NCBI RefSeq assembly: GCF_003149535.1
Contig: NZ_QGDB01000004.1
Span: 188,501 to 252,500 of the forward strand
Length of the DNA: 64,000 nt
Source of the DNA: Falsochrobactrum shanghaiense
Lineage (GTDB): Bacteria; Pseudomonadota; Alphaproteobacteria; Rhizobiales; Rhizobiaceae
Direction: 5' to 3'
In this document: one piece after another, positions 47,302 through 56,921 of the stretch
Layout of the letters: the number at the start of each line of letters is the position of its first letter
Numbering within the stretch: the first letter of the stretch is position 1
The notes under the pieces: model-generated
Database searches by the model: none
Told to the model about the DNA's origin: nothing
What the model saw: the letters and a program-made list of their open reading frames with translations, nothing else
Made by a program: the position numbers and the translations under genes

Positions 47302-49197
47302 TTGAACATGCAGCGGCGGACCGGTCAGCATTTTTTGCCTGCAAAGGATGGATCTGCCGTGTCCTCCATGACTTCGTTCTGGGGGCTGATGCGCGCCTAC
47401 TGGATTTCGGAGCGCTGGAAAGAAGCCTGGGGCCTTACGCTCGCGATTTTCCTTTTCACCGCCTTCATCAGCAAGACCACGGTCTGGGTGGCAGAAGCTT
47501 CAGGCCATCTGATGAATTCCATCGTCAATGTGAATTCCGCACCTGTGCAGAACCCGCTCATGGTGATTGCCGCCAATGCGGGCATTCTGGTCGTGTTGAT
47601 GCTGGCCAAGGATGTATGCCTGGTCGGTTTCCGCCACCTGCTTTCCACGACCCTGCATCGCAAATGGCGCAAATGGCTCAACGACCGCTTTTCCGACGCG
47701 CTGCTCGACCGCAACCACACGCATTATCACCTCCAACAGGGCAAGGGCGACGCGCTGCCCGACAATGTCGACCAGCGCCTGCAGGAATCCATCAAGGGCA
47801 TGACCGGCGGGGCCATCGGTCTCGTCATGGGCGTTGTCGGCGTGCTGCTCTCCGCCTTCTTTGTCGGCCAGAAGCTGCTTGAAATCTCCACCGAGGTCAG
47901 CGGCCTGGAGTTTCTCGGCTCCTATGGCGGTGCGATTCTCGCTTTTGCGGCGATCATCATCTATGTGCCGCTGGGAACGCTGGTTGCAATCAAGATCGGC
48001 CGCAGGCTGGAACGTCTCAATCTGGGCATGCAAAAGGCCGAAGGCTCCTATCGTGGCGAATGGACCACGCTGCTGCGCCGCAGCTTCCAGATTTCCGCGT
48101 CCGAAGGCGAAAGCGTGCAGCGCAGCGTCAACAGGCGTCTTTACAGCGATGTCGATAATACATGGAACCGCCTCAATCGGTTTGATGCCGCCTATCTCGC
48201 CTTTTCGCAGGCCTATGGCTTCATGTCGAACCGGATCGTCGCCTATATTCCGGGCCTGCTGCCCTATATGAGCGGGGCTGTCAGCTTCCGCAATTATGTG
48301 ACGGGCGCGGAACTCGTCGCAGCCATGATCAATGATTGCTCGTGGTTCATTCAGGTCATGCCGGCCATTGCCAACCTGCGCGCCAATGCGGGCCGTGTCA
48401 CTGGACTGGCACGGGCAATCGACAATGTGCAGGACCCGGCAGAATTCTACGGCCGCAGCGGCGTCAACCGTTTCAGCTTCACCCGGCAGCATCCGCGGTT
48501 CGGATTGTCGGTGCGCAATCTGACCCTGATGCATGGTGCGGACAGTGAAGCGCCCTTCCTTCGTTCCGGTGTCATCAATATCCATCCGGGCGACTGGGTC
48601 TATATGCGCGGTCCATCCGGCTCCGGAAAGACCTCTTTCATCAAGGCGCTCAACGGCCTCTGGCCTTTTGGCACCGGTGACATCATCTATCCGCAGGGCG
48701 CGACATCCATCTATGTGCCGCAGGAAGCAAAGTTTCCGTCAGTGAGCCTGAAACAGCTCGTCTGCCTGCCCGACAGTGAAGCAGATTTCGACGATCTGGC
48801 CGTGGCCGCCGTCCTGCATGAAGCAGGACTTGGGGAATTCATCGCACGCATGAAAGATGCCGATGCGGACGGCTCGCCCTGGGACATGGTGCTATCGGGC
48901 GGACAAAAGCAGAAGGTGATGCTGGCGCGAATCCTGCTGCACAAGCCTTCCATCCTCTTTCTTGACGAAGCCACCGGCGCTCTCGATCCGGCAGCGAAAC
49001 TGCTTTTCCATACCGCGCTCAAGAACCATTGCCCCAAAGCCATCGTCATCAGCATCATGCATGAGGAAAAGCTGCCCACGCTCGAAAACGGCGCGGATGT
49101 TTATTCGCATGTTCTTGAAATACATAATGGCTATGCAGCCCTGCGTCCGATCCATTTCCCGGTTGTAAGCGAAGCACCGCTGATTGCCGCCGAATGA
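47302..49197 (+). CDS. SbmA/BacA-like ABC transporter with fused ATPase
   Basis: A 631-residue protein with an N-terminal ABC_membrane_2-type domain (about residues 30-380, several membrane helices) related to SbmA/BacA and the ABCD family. A C-terminal ATPase follows, with Walker A GPSGSGKTSFIKAL, signature LSGGQKQKVMLARILL and Walker B SILFLDEATGALD. Relatives import peptides or cobalamin and influence very-long-chain lipid traffic. The start is TTG 6 bases after AGGAG; an ATG at 47308 is the alternative. It is divergent from the LanM cluster, so peptide transport or self-protection is an attractive but unproven link. Confidence 0.85.
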   Translation: MNMQRRTGQHFLPAKDGSAVSSMTSFWGLMRAYWISERWKEAWGLTLAIFLFTAFISKTTVWVAEASGHLMNSIVNVNSAPVQNPLMVIAANAGILVVLMLAKDVCLVGFRHLLSTTLHRKWRKWLNDRFSDALLDRNHTHYHLQQGKGDALPDNVDQRLQESIKGMTGGAIGLVMGVVGVLLSAFFVGQKLLEISTEVSGLEFLGSYGGAILAFAAIIIYVPLGTLVAIKIGRRLERLNLGMQKAEGSYRGEWTTLLRRSFQISASEGESVQRSVNRRLYSDVDNTWNRLNRFDAAYLAFSQAYGFMSNRIVAYIPGLLPYMSGAVSFRNYVTGAELVAAMINDCSWFIQVMPAIANLRANAGRVTGLARAIDNVQDPAEFYGRSGVNRFSFTRQHPRFGLSVRNLTLMHGADSEAPFLRSGVINIHPGDWVYMRGPSGSGKTSFIKALNGLWPFGTGDIIYPQGATSIYVPQEAKFPSVSLKQLVCLPDSEADFDDLAVAAVLHEAGLGEFIARMKDADADGSPWDMVLSGGQKQKVMLARILLHKPSILFLDEATGALDPAAKLLFHTALKNHCPKAIVISIMHEEKLPTLENGADVYSHVLEIHNGYAALRPIHFPVVSEAPLIAAE

Positions 49198-49305
49198 AGC
49201 GGGGCCTGCCACGAATGCGGCTTTGAAGCCGGGACCGCTTTTGATTGACAAGCCCCTTCGGGTCATTCAGTTTCCCTGAAATTCACAGGATCAGGCGGGG
49301 GCGGG

Positions 49306-50997
49306 TTGACCAGTTCGGTTTCATCTTTAGCAGACAGGCGGCCAGTATTTATCCGGCTGCTTCGCGCGCCTTTGTTCTGGCTTGTCTTCTCCCTCGTCAT
49401 CCTTGGCACCCTGCTGATCTTCCCGATCGTCATTCCCATAGGGCCGATGTATTGGGATACCTATCTCTATCTGGATGCCGCGCAGCGCATCAGGACCGGC
49501 CAGATTCCGGCTGTGGACTTTCTCACACCCGTCGGACCATTGGGCTATTATCTTTTCGCGTGGGGGCTGGATATGCTCCCCCATGCACAGCCATTGTTGC
49601 TGGCGCAATGGTCCCTGCTTGCCGTCGCAGTACCGCTGATGGCCGTGGTGCTTGCGGAACCGGGACCGCAGAACCGCACCCTCGCCTTCGCCCTGCTGAT
49701 CCCGTTTCTGGTATTTGCCATTTTCCCGGCCAATGTACAGTCTTTCCATTCCTATCCGGGTCTGGACGGTTTCGGCATTTATAACCGCCAGAGTTCGCTG
49801 CTTTTATATGTGCTGATGTGCGGGCTGATGTTTATGCGCGACGGGCGCAGGCTTGCGATCTTCTGCGCGCTCACCATGCTGAGCCTGTTTCTCATCAAGA
49901 TCACCGGCTTTCTGGTGGGTGGTCTGTTCGGCCTGACAGCGCTGCTCGCGGGCCGCATTTCGGTCAAAAGCATCATAATCGCCGCCGTCATAGCCATAGC
50001 CGGATTGCTCGTTCTGGAAATGAACGGACAGATGATTTCCGCCTATATTGACAGCATCATCCAGCTTGTCGCAGCCAATGATGATGTGCTGCTGCCGCGT
50101 TTTCTCACTGTCATGTCCGGGAAGCTGGATGTCATTCTGCCCGCATCCCTCCTGGTGCTGGCACTGTTCTGGATTGAAACCGGCGGCATAATCCATGCAG
50201 GTCGTTTTCTCGATCGCGGCTCTGTCTGGCTGGCGATCACCCTGCTGGGCGGCATCATTCTTGAAACGCAGAATACCGGCAGTCAGGAATTCATCTTCCT
50301 GTGGCCTGTGTTGCTGATGATCTACCAGCGCCTCAAACATCTCCAAGCAAAGCCGCAGCTTGCATTCCTCATACTGGCCGCTTTTTGCACGATCCCGACT
50401 TTCGCTCAGGTTACCCACAAGACATTGCGCGCGATTGCCGTGGCCCCGACCTATGTGCAGCCGCCCGTCACAGAGGTTAAAAATCTGGCGCAGGTTTCCA
50501 CGAAAAAAGAAATCATGGAACGCACGCTGCTGCTCAAGCAGCATTATGCCGACTATCCGCAGCCATACAAGGCGCTGGCCAGACAAGGGCAACTGGCAAG
50601 CTGGCGGCTTTATTCCGAACTCGATTATCAGATGTTCTGGATCATCGAAGCAGACGAGGTGGTCAAGGCCATCAAACAATTCGAAGCGCAGAACGGCATT
50701 CATCTCAACAGCCTGATGGCGCTCGATTTCGCCGATCCTTTTCCATGGCTTCTCGACCGCGAGGCAACCCGCGAAATCCAGATCGGTGCCGATCCCTTCC
50801 GCACCGTAACCGCAATGACACCCGAAATAAAAGCCGCAGTCGAAACCACCGATGGCGTCTTGCAGCCTACATGCCCGGCAACCTCTGCCCGGCTTGCCTT
50901 GCGCGAGATTTATGATGACGCATTGCAAGACCGGGAAGTCGTGCAACTCGATCCCTGCTGGAACCTGCTCCTGCGTCCCGGCCTTCTCAAGAAATAA
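49306..50997 (+). CDS. GT-C-like membrane glycosyltransferase
   Basis: A 563-residue protein with about ten hydrophobic segments in the first two thirds and a soluble C-terminal part. The first loop, GPMYWDTYLYLDAAQRIRTG, carries an acidic residue after a tryptophan, as in GT39/PMT-like enzymes that use polyprenyl-phosphate sugars. The start is probably TTG. It lies 108 bases after the ABC gene and is convergent with the HAD-UbiA/DprE1-like operon, which could make its lipid-linked donor. No closer family was recognised, and the acceptor is unknown. Confidence 0.6.
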   Translation: MTSSVSSLADRRPVFIRLLRAPLFWLVFSLVILGTLLIFPIVIPIGPMYWDTYLYLDAAQRIRTGQIPAVDFLTPVGPLGYYLFAWGLDMLPHAQPLLLAQWSLLAVAVPLMAVVLAEPGPQNRTLAFALLIPFLVFAIFPANVQSFHSYPGLDGFGIYNRQSSLLLYVLMCGLMFMRDGRRLAIFCALTMLSLFLIKITGFLVGGLFGLTALLAGRISVKSIIIAAVIAIAGLLVLEMNGQMISAYIDSIIQLVAANDDVLLPRFLTVMSGKLDVILPASLLVLALFWIETGGIIHAGRFLDRGSVWLAITLLGGIILETQNTGSQEFIFLWPVLLMIYQRLKHLQAKPQLAFLILAAFCTIPTFAQVTHKTLRAIAVAPTYVQPPVTEVKNLAQVSTKKEIMERTLLLKQHYADYPQPYKALARQGQLASWRLYSELDYQMFWIIEADEVVKAIKQFEAQNGIHLNSLMALDFADPFPWLLDREATREIQIGADPFRTVTAMTPEIKAAVETTDGVLQPTCPATSARLALREIYDDALQDREVVQLDPCWNLLLRPGLLKK

Positions 50998-51028
50998 TGA
51001 TGAAACGGACGCTTACGCGCCCGCTTCC

Positions 51029-52474
51029 TTACTTGATCTGCGCCTTCACGAAATCCTTGACGATGCGAACTATGCCGCGTCCGAGAACCTCATCAAGCGC
51101 CGCAATAAATTCGTCAACATGGGCCCGCTCGCAAATGAGCGGCGGCTCAAGACGGATCACATTGCGATTATATTCGGTGAAGGCCACCAGCACGCCATGA
51201 TCGCGCAAAAGATGACTACCGATGAAGCCGGGTAACGAACCCTTGAGCTTGTCATCGAGCATTCCAAGCACTGGTCGTAGCACCAAGGGCATGGTCTGCG
51301 AAAAATCGTGGAATTCCAGCCCCACCATCATGCCCCGCCCGCGCACATCTTTCAAAAGTGCGGGATAGCGTGCCTGCAGCTCTTTGAGCTGCGCGATAAG
51401 ATAATCGCCCGTTTCCGCCGAATTATCGATCAGATGCTCGTCATAAAGCACGTTGAGCGTTTCAATGGCGGTGATGCAGGCTTCGCCGATCCCGCCAAAT
51501 GTCGCCATGGCATGGATCATTGCGGTTTTAGGCGTGCCATAGGCTTTCATGTAAATATCGCGCCGCGCGATCATTGCTGCCATGGCGGTCTTGCCGCCGC
51601 CGAGCGATTTCGCCAGCGCCGTCACATCGGGGATGACGCCATAATGCTCGAAAGCATAGAACTTGCCCGTCCGGCCCAAGCCGCACTGCACTTCATCGGC
51701 CACCCAGAGGACGCCATACTGGTCGCAAAGCTGGCGCAGCTTCTGCCAGAATTCCGCATCCGCCTGAATGATGCCGCCGCCACCCTGAACCGTTTCCAGC
51801 ACGATGGTGCCGATTTCGGGGTCCGAACGGAAAGCATTTTCAACGGCTTCAATATCGCCGAACGGCACGCGGACGGTATTGTCCACAAGCTTGAACTCGC
51901 CACGATAAAGACCGCCATCGGTGATGGAGAGAACGCCCTTGGTTTTGCCGTGAAAGGAATTCTCGGCATAGACGATCTTCGGTTTTTTTGGTCCCGCCGC
52001 GCGTTCGGCAACTTTGATAGCCGCTTCCATGGCTTCCGAACCCGAAGACCCCAGAAACACCATATCCAGATCACCGGGTGAGCAGGCGGCTATGTCATAG
52101 GCCAGCGCCGCCGCATATTGCGACATGAAGGCAATGGCGATTTCATGGCGCATTTCTTCCTGAAATTTCCGGCGTGCCTCAAGGATGCGCGGGTGATTAT
52201 GACCAAGCGCCAGCGAGCCGAAACCACCGAAGAAATCGAGTATCCTGCGGCCGGTCTGATCGTAATAATACATGCCTTCGGCGCGCTCGACCTTGACTTT
52301 GTGGAAGCCGAGCAGCTTCATGAAATGCAACTGCCCCGGATTGAGATGCGTGGTGAAAAGCTCCGTCATGCGCGGCAGGTCGAGCGCCTTGGCATCCTCG
52401 ACGCTCAACAGGGCTGGCTTCGGTGTGTAATTGGCGGTATCGCGCAGATTTTGCGGTGTAACTGTCTTTGTCAT
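51029..52474 (-). CDS. Class III PLP-dependent aminotransferase
   Basis: A 481-residue aminotransferase of the ornithine/acetylornithine/GABA family. VFLGSSGSEAMEAAIKVAER binds the PLP phosphate, VLWVADEVQCGLGRTGKFYA holds the cofactor aspartate, and ALAKSLGGGKTAMAAM contains the probable Schiff-base lysine. The N-terminus is longer than usual. It is the last gene of the HAD-UbiA operon and lies 10 bases after the epimerase. An amine donor to a ketosugar or an unrelated amino-acid role are both possible. Confidence 0.85.
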   Translation of the reverse strand: MTKTVTPQNLRDTANYTPKPALLSVEDAKALDLPRMTELFTTHLNPGQLHFMKLLGFHKVKVERAEGMYYYDQTGRRILDFFGGFGSLALGHNHPRILEARRKFQEEMRHEIAIAFMSQYAAALAYDIAACSPGDLDMVFLGSSGSEAMEAAIKVAERAAGPKKPKIVYAENSFHGKTKGVLSITDGGLYRGEFKLVDNTVRVPFGDIEAVENAFRSDPEIGTIVLETVQGGGGIIQADAEFWQKLRQLCDQYGVLWVADEVQCGLGRTGKFYAFEHYGVIPDVTALAKSLGGGKTAMAAMIARRDIYMKAYGTPKTAMIHAMATFGGIGEACITAIETLNVLYDEHLIDNSAETGDYLIAQLKELQARYPALLKDVRGRGMMVGLEFHDFSQTMPLVLRPVLGMLDDKLKGSLPGFIGSHLLRDHGVLVAFTEYNRNVIRLEPPLICERAHVDEFIAALDEVLGRGIVRIVKDFVKAQIK

Positions 52475-52484
52475 AACCTGTCCC

Positions 52485-53486
52485 TCACGCTGCCTTCAAT
52501 GCGCCGGAACGGCCATCGGCAAGCTTCTTGCGATATTCGCTATAGGCGGCGATCAGCATGTCCTCATCGCGATATTGCGGAATCCAGCCCAGTTCGCGCT
52601 CGCCCTTCGACACATCGAGCACGCACATTTCATCGGCAATCAGATATTGTTCCGGGTCCATCAACGGCATGTTGAGCCAATCGAGGAAATCCAGCGTCCG
52701 CTTGACTGCCCATGCGGGCGTCGGCACCAGAATAGATTTCGATCCCGCATGCTTGACCAGATCGCCCAGCAATTTGCGCACCGGCGGCGGATTGAGCGAG
52801 CCGAGATTATAGACCTCGTTGGGCACCCCTGCCTTATAGGCGGCATAGGCTGCGGAAGCGCAATCGAAGACGGAAATGAACTGATAGGGGTTCTTGCCCG
52901 AACCGATCATCGGCACCGGCAGATTGCTGTCGATCAGCTTGAACAGTTTTTCCAGAATGCCCAAGCGTCCCGGCCCGATGATGAGGCGCGGACGAAACAG
53001 CGAGATATTCATGCCGCGCGTGCGCCAGTCGGCAGCCAGTTCTTCGGTTTTCAGCTTGGAAAGCCCATATTCACCAAGCGGATTGCAGGGATGATCTTCC
53101 TTCTGCGGCCACGAATAAGTATGGCCATAAACCATGTCCGTGGTGAAATGGACCAGCGATTTCGCGCCTGCTGCATCCATCGCCTTGATGATATTTTCCG
53201 TGCCGTAATAATTGACCGGAAAGAAGAAATCATGCCGCTTGGCGCGCACCTGAATGGGTGAGAGCATCTTGGCCGAGAGATTATAGACCATATCATCGGC
53301 GCGAATGCCCAGAGCCTGTATCGATTCCGGCTTCGTCACATCCGTATGAATGAAAGCCGCGTCGCGATAATGTGCAAGGTCGCTCTTGACAATATCGGCG
53401 ACGATCACCTCATGCCCATCCGCCAGAAGCGATGGCGCCAGATAGCGCCCGACAAAGCCGTCACCGCCAAAAATAATATGTCTCAT
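52485..53486 (-). CDS. NAD-dependent epimerase/dehydratase (extended SDR)
   Basis: A 333-residue extended short-chain dehydrogenase. The nucleotide-binding glycines are in IIFGGDGFVGRYLAPSL. The active site shows HFTTDMVYGHTYS and YGLSKLKTEEL, giving the YxxxK pair. Such enzymes epimerise or reduce nucleotide sugars or steroid-like substrates. It lies between the DMT and aminotransferase genes in the HAD-UbiA operon. It is not the classical DprE2-type short SDR, so its step in any arabinose-like pathway is uncertain. Confidence 0.8.
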   Translation of the reverse strand: MRHIIFGGDGFVGRYLAPSLLADGHEVIVADIVKSDLAHYRDAAFIHTDVTKPESIQALGIRADDMVYNLSAKMLSPIQVRAKRHDFFFPVNYYGTENIIKAMDAAGAKSLVHFTTDMVYGHTYSWPQKEDHPCNPLGEYGLSKLKTEELAADWRTRGMNISLFRPRLIIGPGRLGILEKLFKLIDSNLPVPMIGSGKNPYQFISVFDCASAAYAAYKAGVPNEVYNLGSLNPPPVRKLLGDLVKHAGSKSILVPTPAWAVKRTLDFLDWLNMPLMDPEQYLIADEMCVLDVSKGERELGWIPQYRDEDMLIAAYSEYRKKLADGRSGALKAA

Positions 53487-53507
53487 AATCCAGCCCCAAC
53501 TCTATAT

Positions 53508-53930
53508 CTATATCGATGAACGTTCATGAACCGCAGCCGTTTGCCCGGCATCGGGTGCCTTGCTGCCGCTCTGGGCGATCAGCACGGTTCCGATGCAGAT
53601 GAAGGCAATCCCCGCAATCTTGTAAGCACCCAGTTCCTCCTTGAACAAAAGCCATGCGAAAAGTGCGACCGCCACATAGGCAAGGCTGAGAAACGGATAG
53701 GCGAAGGAAAGATCGACCTTCGAGAGCACATAAAGATGCGACGCCATGGAAATTACGAAAGTGAACAGGCCCGCAAACACCCACGGGTTGAAGACGATCT
53801 GGAAGATACGCTGGACCAGCGTGTCCGCCGAGAAGCTGACTGGCCCGAGCGTGATCATGCCGTGTTTGAGCATAAGCTGCGCCGCCGCATTGGTCATCAC
53901 CGTGAAAAGGATGAAAGGAATATATTTCAT
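53508..53930 (-). CDS. Small DMT/SMR-superfamily membrane protein
   Basis: A 140-residue protein with four predicted transmembrane helices, starting MKYIPFILFTVMTNAAAQLM and containing FAYPFLSLAYVAVALFAWLL. The size fits the EmrE/ArnE-F-like part of the drug/metabolite transporter superfamily. Several such proteins flip polyprenyl-phosphate sugars across the inner membrane. Its place between a DprE1-like oxidase and an epimerase gene supports a flippase role, but transport of another compound is possible. Confidence 0.7.
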   Translation of the reverse strand: MKYIPFILFTVMTNAAAQLMLKHGMITLGPVSFSADTLVQRIFQIVFNPWVFAGLFTFVISMASHLYVLSKVDLSFAYPFLSLAYVAVALFAWLLFKEELGAYKIAGIAFICIGTVLIAQSGSKAPDAGQTAAVHERSSI

Positions 53931-53967
53931 TTTCTGCCCTGCCTGATTTATTTTGCCCGCTAATCAA

Positions 53968-55287
53968 TTATCCCGATGCCAGCGCTGTGCGCCGCCAGAA
54001 ATCCGAACAAAAGCGCTCATCGCGCCATTGCTCAAACTGTTGCCATTGCGCAAAGCCCGCCTTGAACGTGGCCGCGCTCATGCGCTGATCCTTGTAGGGA
54101 TTGACCCGTCCGCCTGCTTCGATGGTCATCCGGTCCAGAAGGGCAAGGAGATCAAGCGTCCTTTGCCCACGATTGGGAAAATCCATGGTCAGAGTGTAGC
54201 CCGGCTGGGGAAAGGATAGCAGCCCCGGCGAGCGCATATCGCCAAAGCGCTTCAGCACCGTGAGAAATGACGCCTGCCCGGCATCGCGGCTTGCAGCAAG
54301 CATGGCCGGGACCACATGCGGCGCCGCCTCTAAAGGCACGACGCTCTGGTGCTGATAAAGCCCGCGCGGCCCATAAAGCCGGTTCCAGTTACGTACACCG
54401 TCAAGCGGATAGAAAAAGCTGTCAAAACCGGTGAGATGAGGTTCCTTCTTGCGGGATTTCGCACGGAAATAAAGACTGTTGAATATGGTCAGGCTTGGCC
54501 GGTTCAGCATCGAAAACGGCAGATCGAACGGTACGGCAAGCTGCGTTTCGCTGCCCTGCGCATCACGATTGCCATTGGACGCGTGATTGCCGGTAATCAG
54601 AACGCCGCGCCCTTCCGAGCGCCCGCTTGCCAACTGGTCCACCCATGCAACCGCATATTCGTTCACCCGGTCCGCCGCCTCGGCAATAGCGAAATATTCG
54701 GACAGGTTGCCAAACGGCGTGATGCGCTGTTCGATGTCGAGAGAACCCACCGCCATCAGCCGGATACGCGCGCTCAATATCAGGCCCGTCAGGCCCATGC
54801 CGCCAACCGTTGCCGCGAATAATTGCGCATTTTCAGCATTGGAGCAATGATGGATCATGCCATCGGAGCGCAGCAGTTTCAGACTTTCGATATGACAGCC
54901 GAATGTCCCGCGTAAATGATGGTTCTTGCCGTGCACATCATTGGCGATGGCCCCGCCAAGCGTCACGAAACGCGTTCCGGGCGTCACGGGCAGAAAATAG
55001 CCGTGCGGCGCAGCCGTTTCGATGATTTCGCTCAGCAGAGCTCCGGCCTGCGCTTCCAGAATTCCGCTCTCTTCATCAAAGCCGAGAATCCGATTATGGG
55101 AGCGCATCGGCACCAGAAGCCCCGCATCATTGTGACAGCTATCGCCATAGGAGCGCCCATTGCCAAAGGCGAGCAGGCTTACGCCATCCAACGCCGCGCG
55201 GCCAAACATAGCTTTGGCATTTTCAAGCGCAATCGAACTGCGATCATGCCGGGCGATCCGCCCGAAACTGTCGAAAGACCATTCCAT
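53968..55287 (-). CDS. DprE1-like FAD-dependent oxidase
   Basis: A 439-residue FAD-linked oxidase resembling decaprenylphosphoryl-ribose 2-oxidase (DprE1). Typical stretches are LAFGNGRSYGDSCHNDAG near the N-terminus, GAIANDVHGKNHHLRGTFG for FAD binding, and SFLTVLKRFGDM with a probable catalytic lysine, then LSFPQPGYTLTMDFPNRG. DprE1 oxidises C2 of the lipid-linked ribose on the way to arabinose. The ATG overlaps the stop of the HAD-UbiA gene (TGATG), so the two are coupled. A DprE2-like reductase was not recognised next to it. Confidence 0.82.
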   Translation of the reverse strand: MEWSFDSFGRIARHDRSSIALENAKAMFGRAALDGVSLLAFGNGRSYGDSCHNDAGLLVPMRSHNRILGFDEESGILEAQAGALLSEIIETAAPHGYFLPVTPGTRFVTLGGAIANDVHGKNHHLRGTFGCHIESLKLLRSDGMIHHCSNAENAQLFAATVGGMGLTGLILSARIRLMAVGSLDIEQRITPFGNLSEYFAIAEAADRVNEYAVAWVDQLASGRSEGRGVLITGNHASNGNRDAQGSETQLAVPFDLPFSMLNRPSLTIFNSLYFRAKSRKKEPHLTGFDSFFYPLDGVRNWNRLYGPRGLYQHQSVVPLEAAPHVVPAMLAASRDAGQASFLTVLKRFGDMRSPGLLSFPQPGYTLTMDFPNRGQRTLDLLALLDRMTIEAGGRVNPYKDQRMSAATFKAGFAQWQQFEQWRDERFCSDFWRRTALASG

Positions 55288-56720
55288 CACCGCATTCCGG
55301 CGGTAAACAGAAGTATTGCACCAATCACGATGACCAACTGGCTGCGCCAGTCATTGGCGATGAAAACGACCGGATCGTCGTCCATTTCCTTGCGGTGCGC
55401 CAATATCCACACACGGATAACGATATAAAGCACGATCGGCACCAGCGGCCAGATCAGCCAGGGATAGGTGTAGAGCGTGCGCACCGCATCGCTGTTGATA
55501 TAAAGCGCAAGAACCAGAACGGCGGTAAAGGCCGAGGCCACGCCGCTCTGCCCGACAATATCAATATCTTCGGGGCGATAACCGCGACCCGCAATCTTGT
55601 CTTTCTCGGTCACGGTCGAATGCTGCAACTCGACATAGCGTTTGACCAGTGCCAGCGACAGGAAGAAAAACATCGCAAACGCCATCAGCCAGAAGGAAAG
55701 CGGGATATGGGTCGCCGCCATGCCCCCCAGAAGCCGCAGACTGTATAGAGCGGCAAGGCAGATCACATCAACCAGCAGCATACGTTTCAACACCAGCGAA
55801 TAGGCCGTGGTCGCAGCCAGATAGGTCGCTATGACGAGCAAAAAGGCAAGGGGCAGATACAGGCTTATGATCCCCGCTGCGAGCAGAAGGAGAGCCGATA
55901 CCGTCAGCCCGAACGGAATGCTCAGCACCCCGCTTGCGAAAGGCCGGTTCCGCTTTCTTTTATGCTGGCGGTCAAGCGGAAGATCGATGATATCGTTGAT
56001 GATATAAATGGCCGATGCGGCTGCGGAAAAGGCAATGAAGGCCAGACAGGCAGCCATGAAAATGTCAGGCTCGGAAATATCGTGGGCAAGAAACGCTGGC
56101 ACGAAGACCAGCAGGTTCTTGAGCCATTGATGCACACGCAGCATTTTCAGATAGGGCTTGATCCCGCGGGATTTGTTTGCAAACAGACGCCCGCCATTTG
56201 CCTTTTGAAAGCGCGCGGCGGTGCGGTCGGGCGCGACGATGATCGCTTCGCGCGCAGCCTGAAAGACAGCTATGTCCGCCCGGTCGTTTCCGGCATAGTC
56301 AAAACCGTTTGCGCCGTAATGCTCGGTCAGCGCGCGCGCCTTGCGGTGCGACGACAGATTATTCGTCTGCGTCGCATGAACCGCATCGAAAATGCCAAGT
56401 TCCGCGGCGACTGCCTGCGCCAAAGGCTCTGCCGCAGCGGTTGCCAGCACAAGCTTGCGCCCCCGGCTGTGTTCTTTGCGCAGAAACTCAAGAAAATCCT
56501 GACGATAGGGCAGCAGGGAGGCATCGATAGTGATACGGCGTGCAATCTCGCGCTTGAGATGTGCCTTGCCGGACAGAAGCCAGACAGGCAGCAGAAAAGC
56601 AAAGAAGATATTCTTTTTGAGAAGAACGAACAGGCTTTCCCACAGCAGATCGGTTGCAACCAAAGTGCCATCGAGATCTACTGCCAATGGCACATGTGTA
56701 CCCTGTATCCGCTCGTTCAT
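55287..56720 (-). CDS. HAD phosphatase-UbiA prenyltransferase fusion
   Basis: A 477-residue fusion. The N-terminal HAD domain (about residues 1-190) begins VPLAVDLDGTLVATD and includes FDYAGNDRADIAVFQAA. The C-terminal UbiA domain has the two aspartate-rich regions, starting at INDIIDLPLDRQHKRKRNRP, and about eight membrane segments. In mycobacteria a UbiA enzyme attaches phosphoribose to decaprenyl phosphate and a separate phosphatase removes the 5-phosphate; this fusion could do both. Azorhizobium NoeC is a related arabinosylation protein. The ATG at 56720 has GGGGAG upstream. It is the first gene of a five-gene operon. Confidence 0.83.
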   Translation of the reverse strand: MNERIQGTHVPLAVDLDGTLVATDLLWESLFVLLKKNIFFAFLLPVWLLSGKAHLKREIARRITIDASLLPYRQDFLEFLRKEHSRGRKLVLATAAAEPLAQAVAAELGIFDAVHATQTNNLSSHRKARALTEHYGANGFDYAGNDRADIAVFQAAREAIIVAPDRTAARFQKANGGRLFANKSRGIKPYLKMLRVHQWLKNLLVFVPAFLAHDISEPDIFMAACLAFIAFSAAASAIYIINDIIDLPLDRQHKRKRNRPFASGVLSIPFGLTVSALLLLAAGIISLYLPLAFLLVIATYLAATTAYSLVLKRMLLVDVICLAALYSLRLLGGMAATHIPLSFWLMAFAMFFFLSLALVKRYVELQHSTVTEKDKIAGRGYRPEDIDIVGQSGVASAFTAVLVLALYINSDAVRTLYTYPWLIWPLVPIVLYIVIRVWILAHRKEMDDDPVVFIANDWRSQLVIVIGAILLFTAGMR

Positions 56721-56921
56721 ATGCACTCCCCGCCCATATATATATCTGGCCCGGCAGGCCCCGCTTCCTGCGCCGTTATGCAACGCATAAAACAAGAAAC
56801 CAAATGAAGAATGAATATTTCTGCAATCGGTAATTGTTATTCAAAAAAGCGCCTTAACAAATGCACTCAATCATAAATATATAACGGCTTTGTCCCTGAT
56901 GGCGCGAAAATCTCTTTAAGA

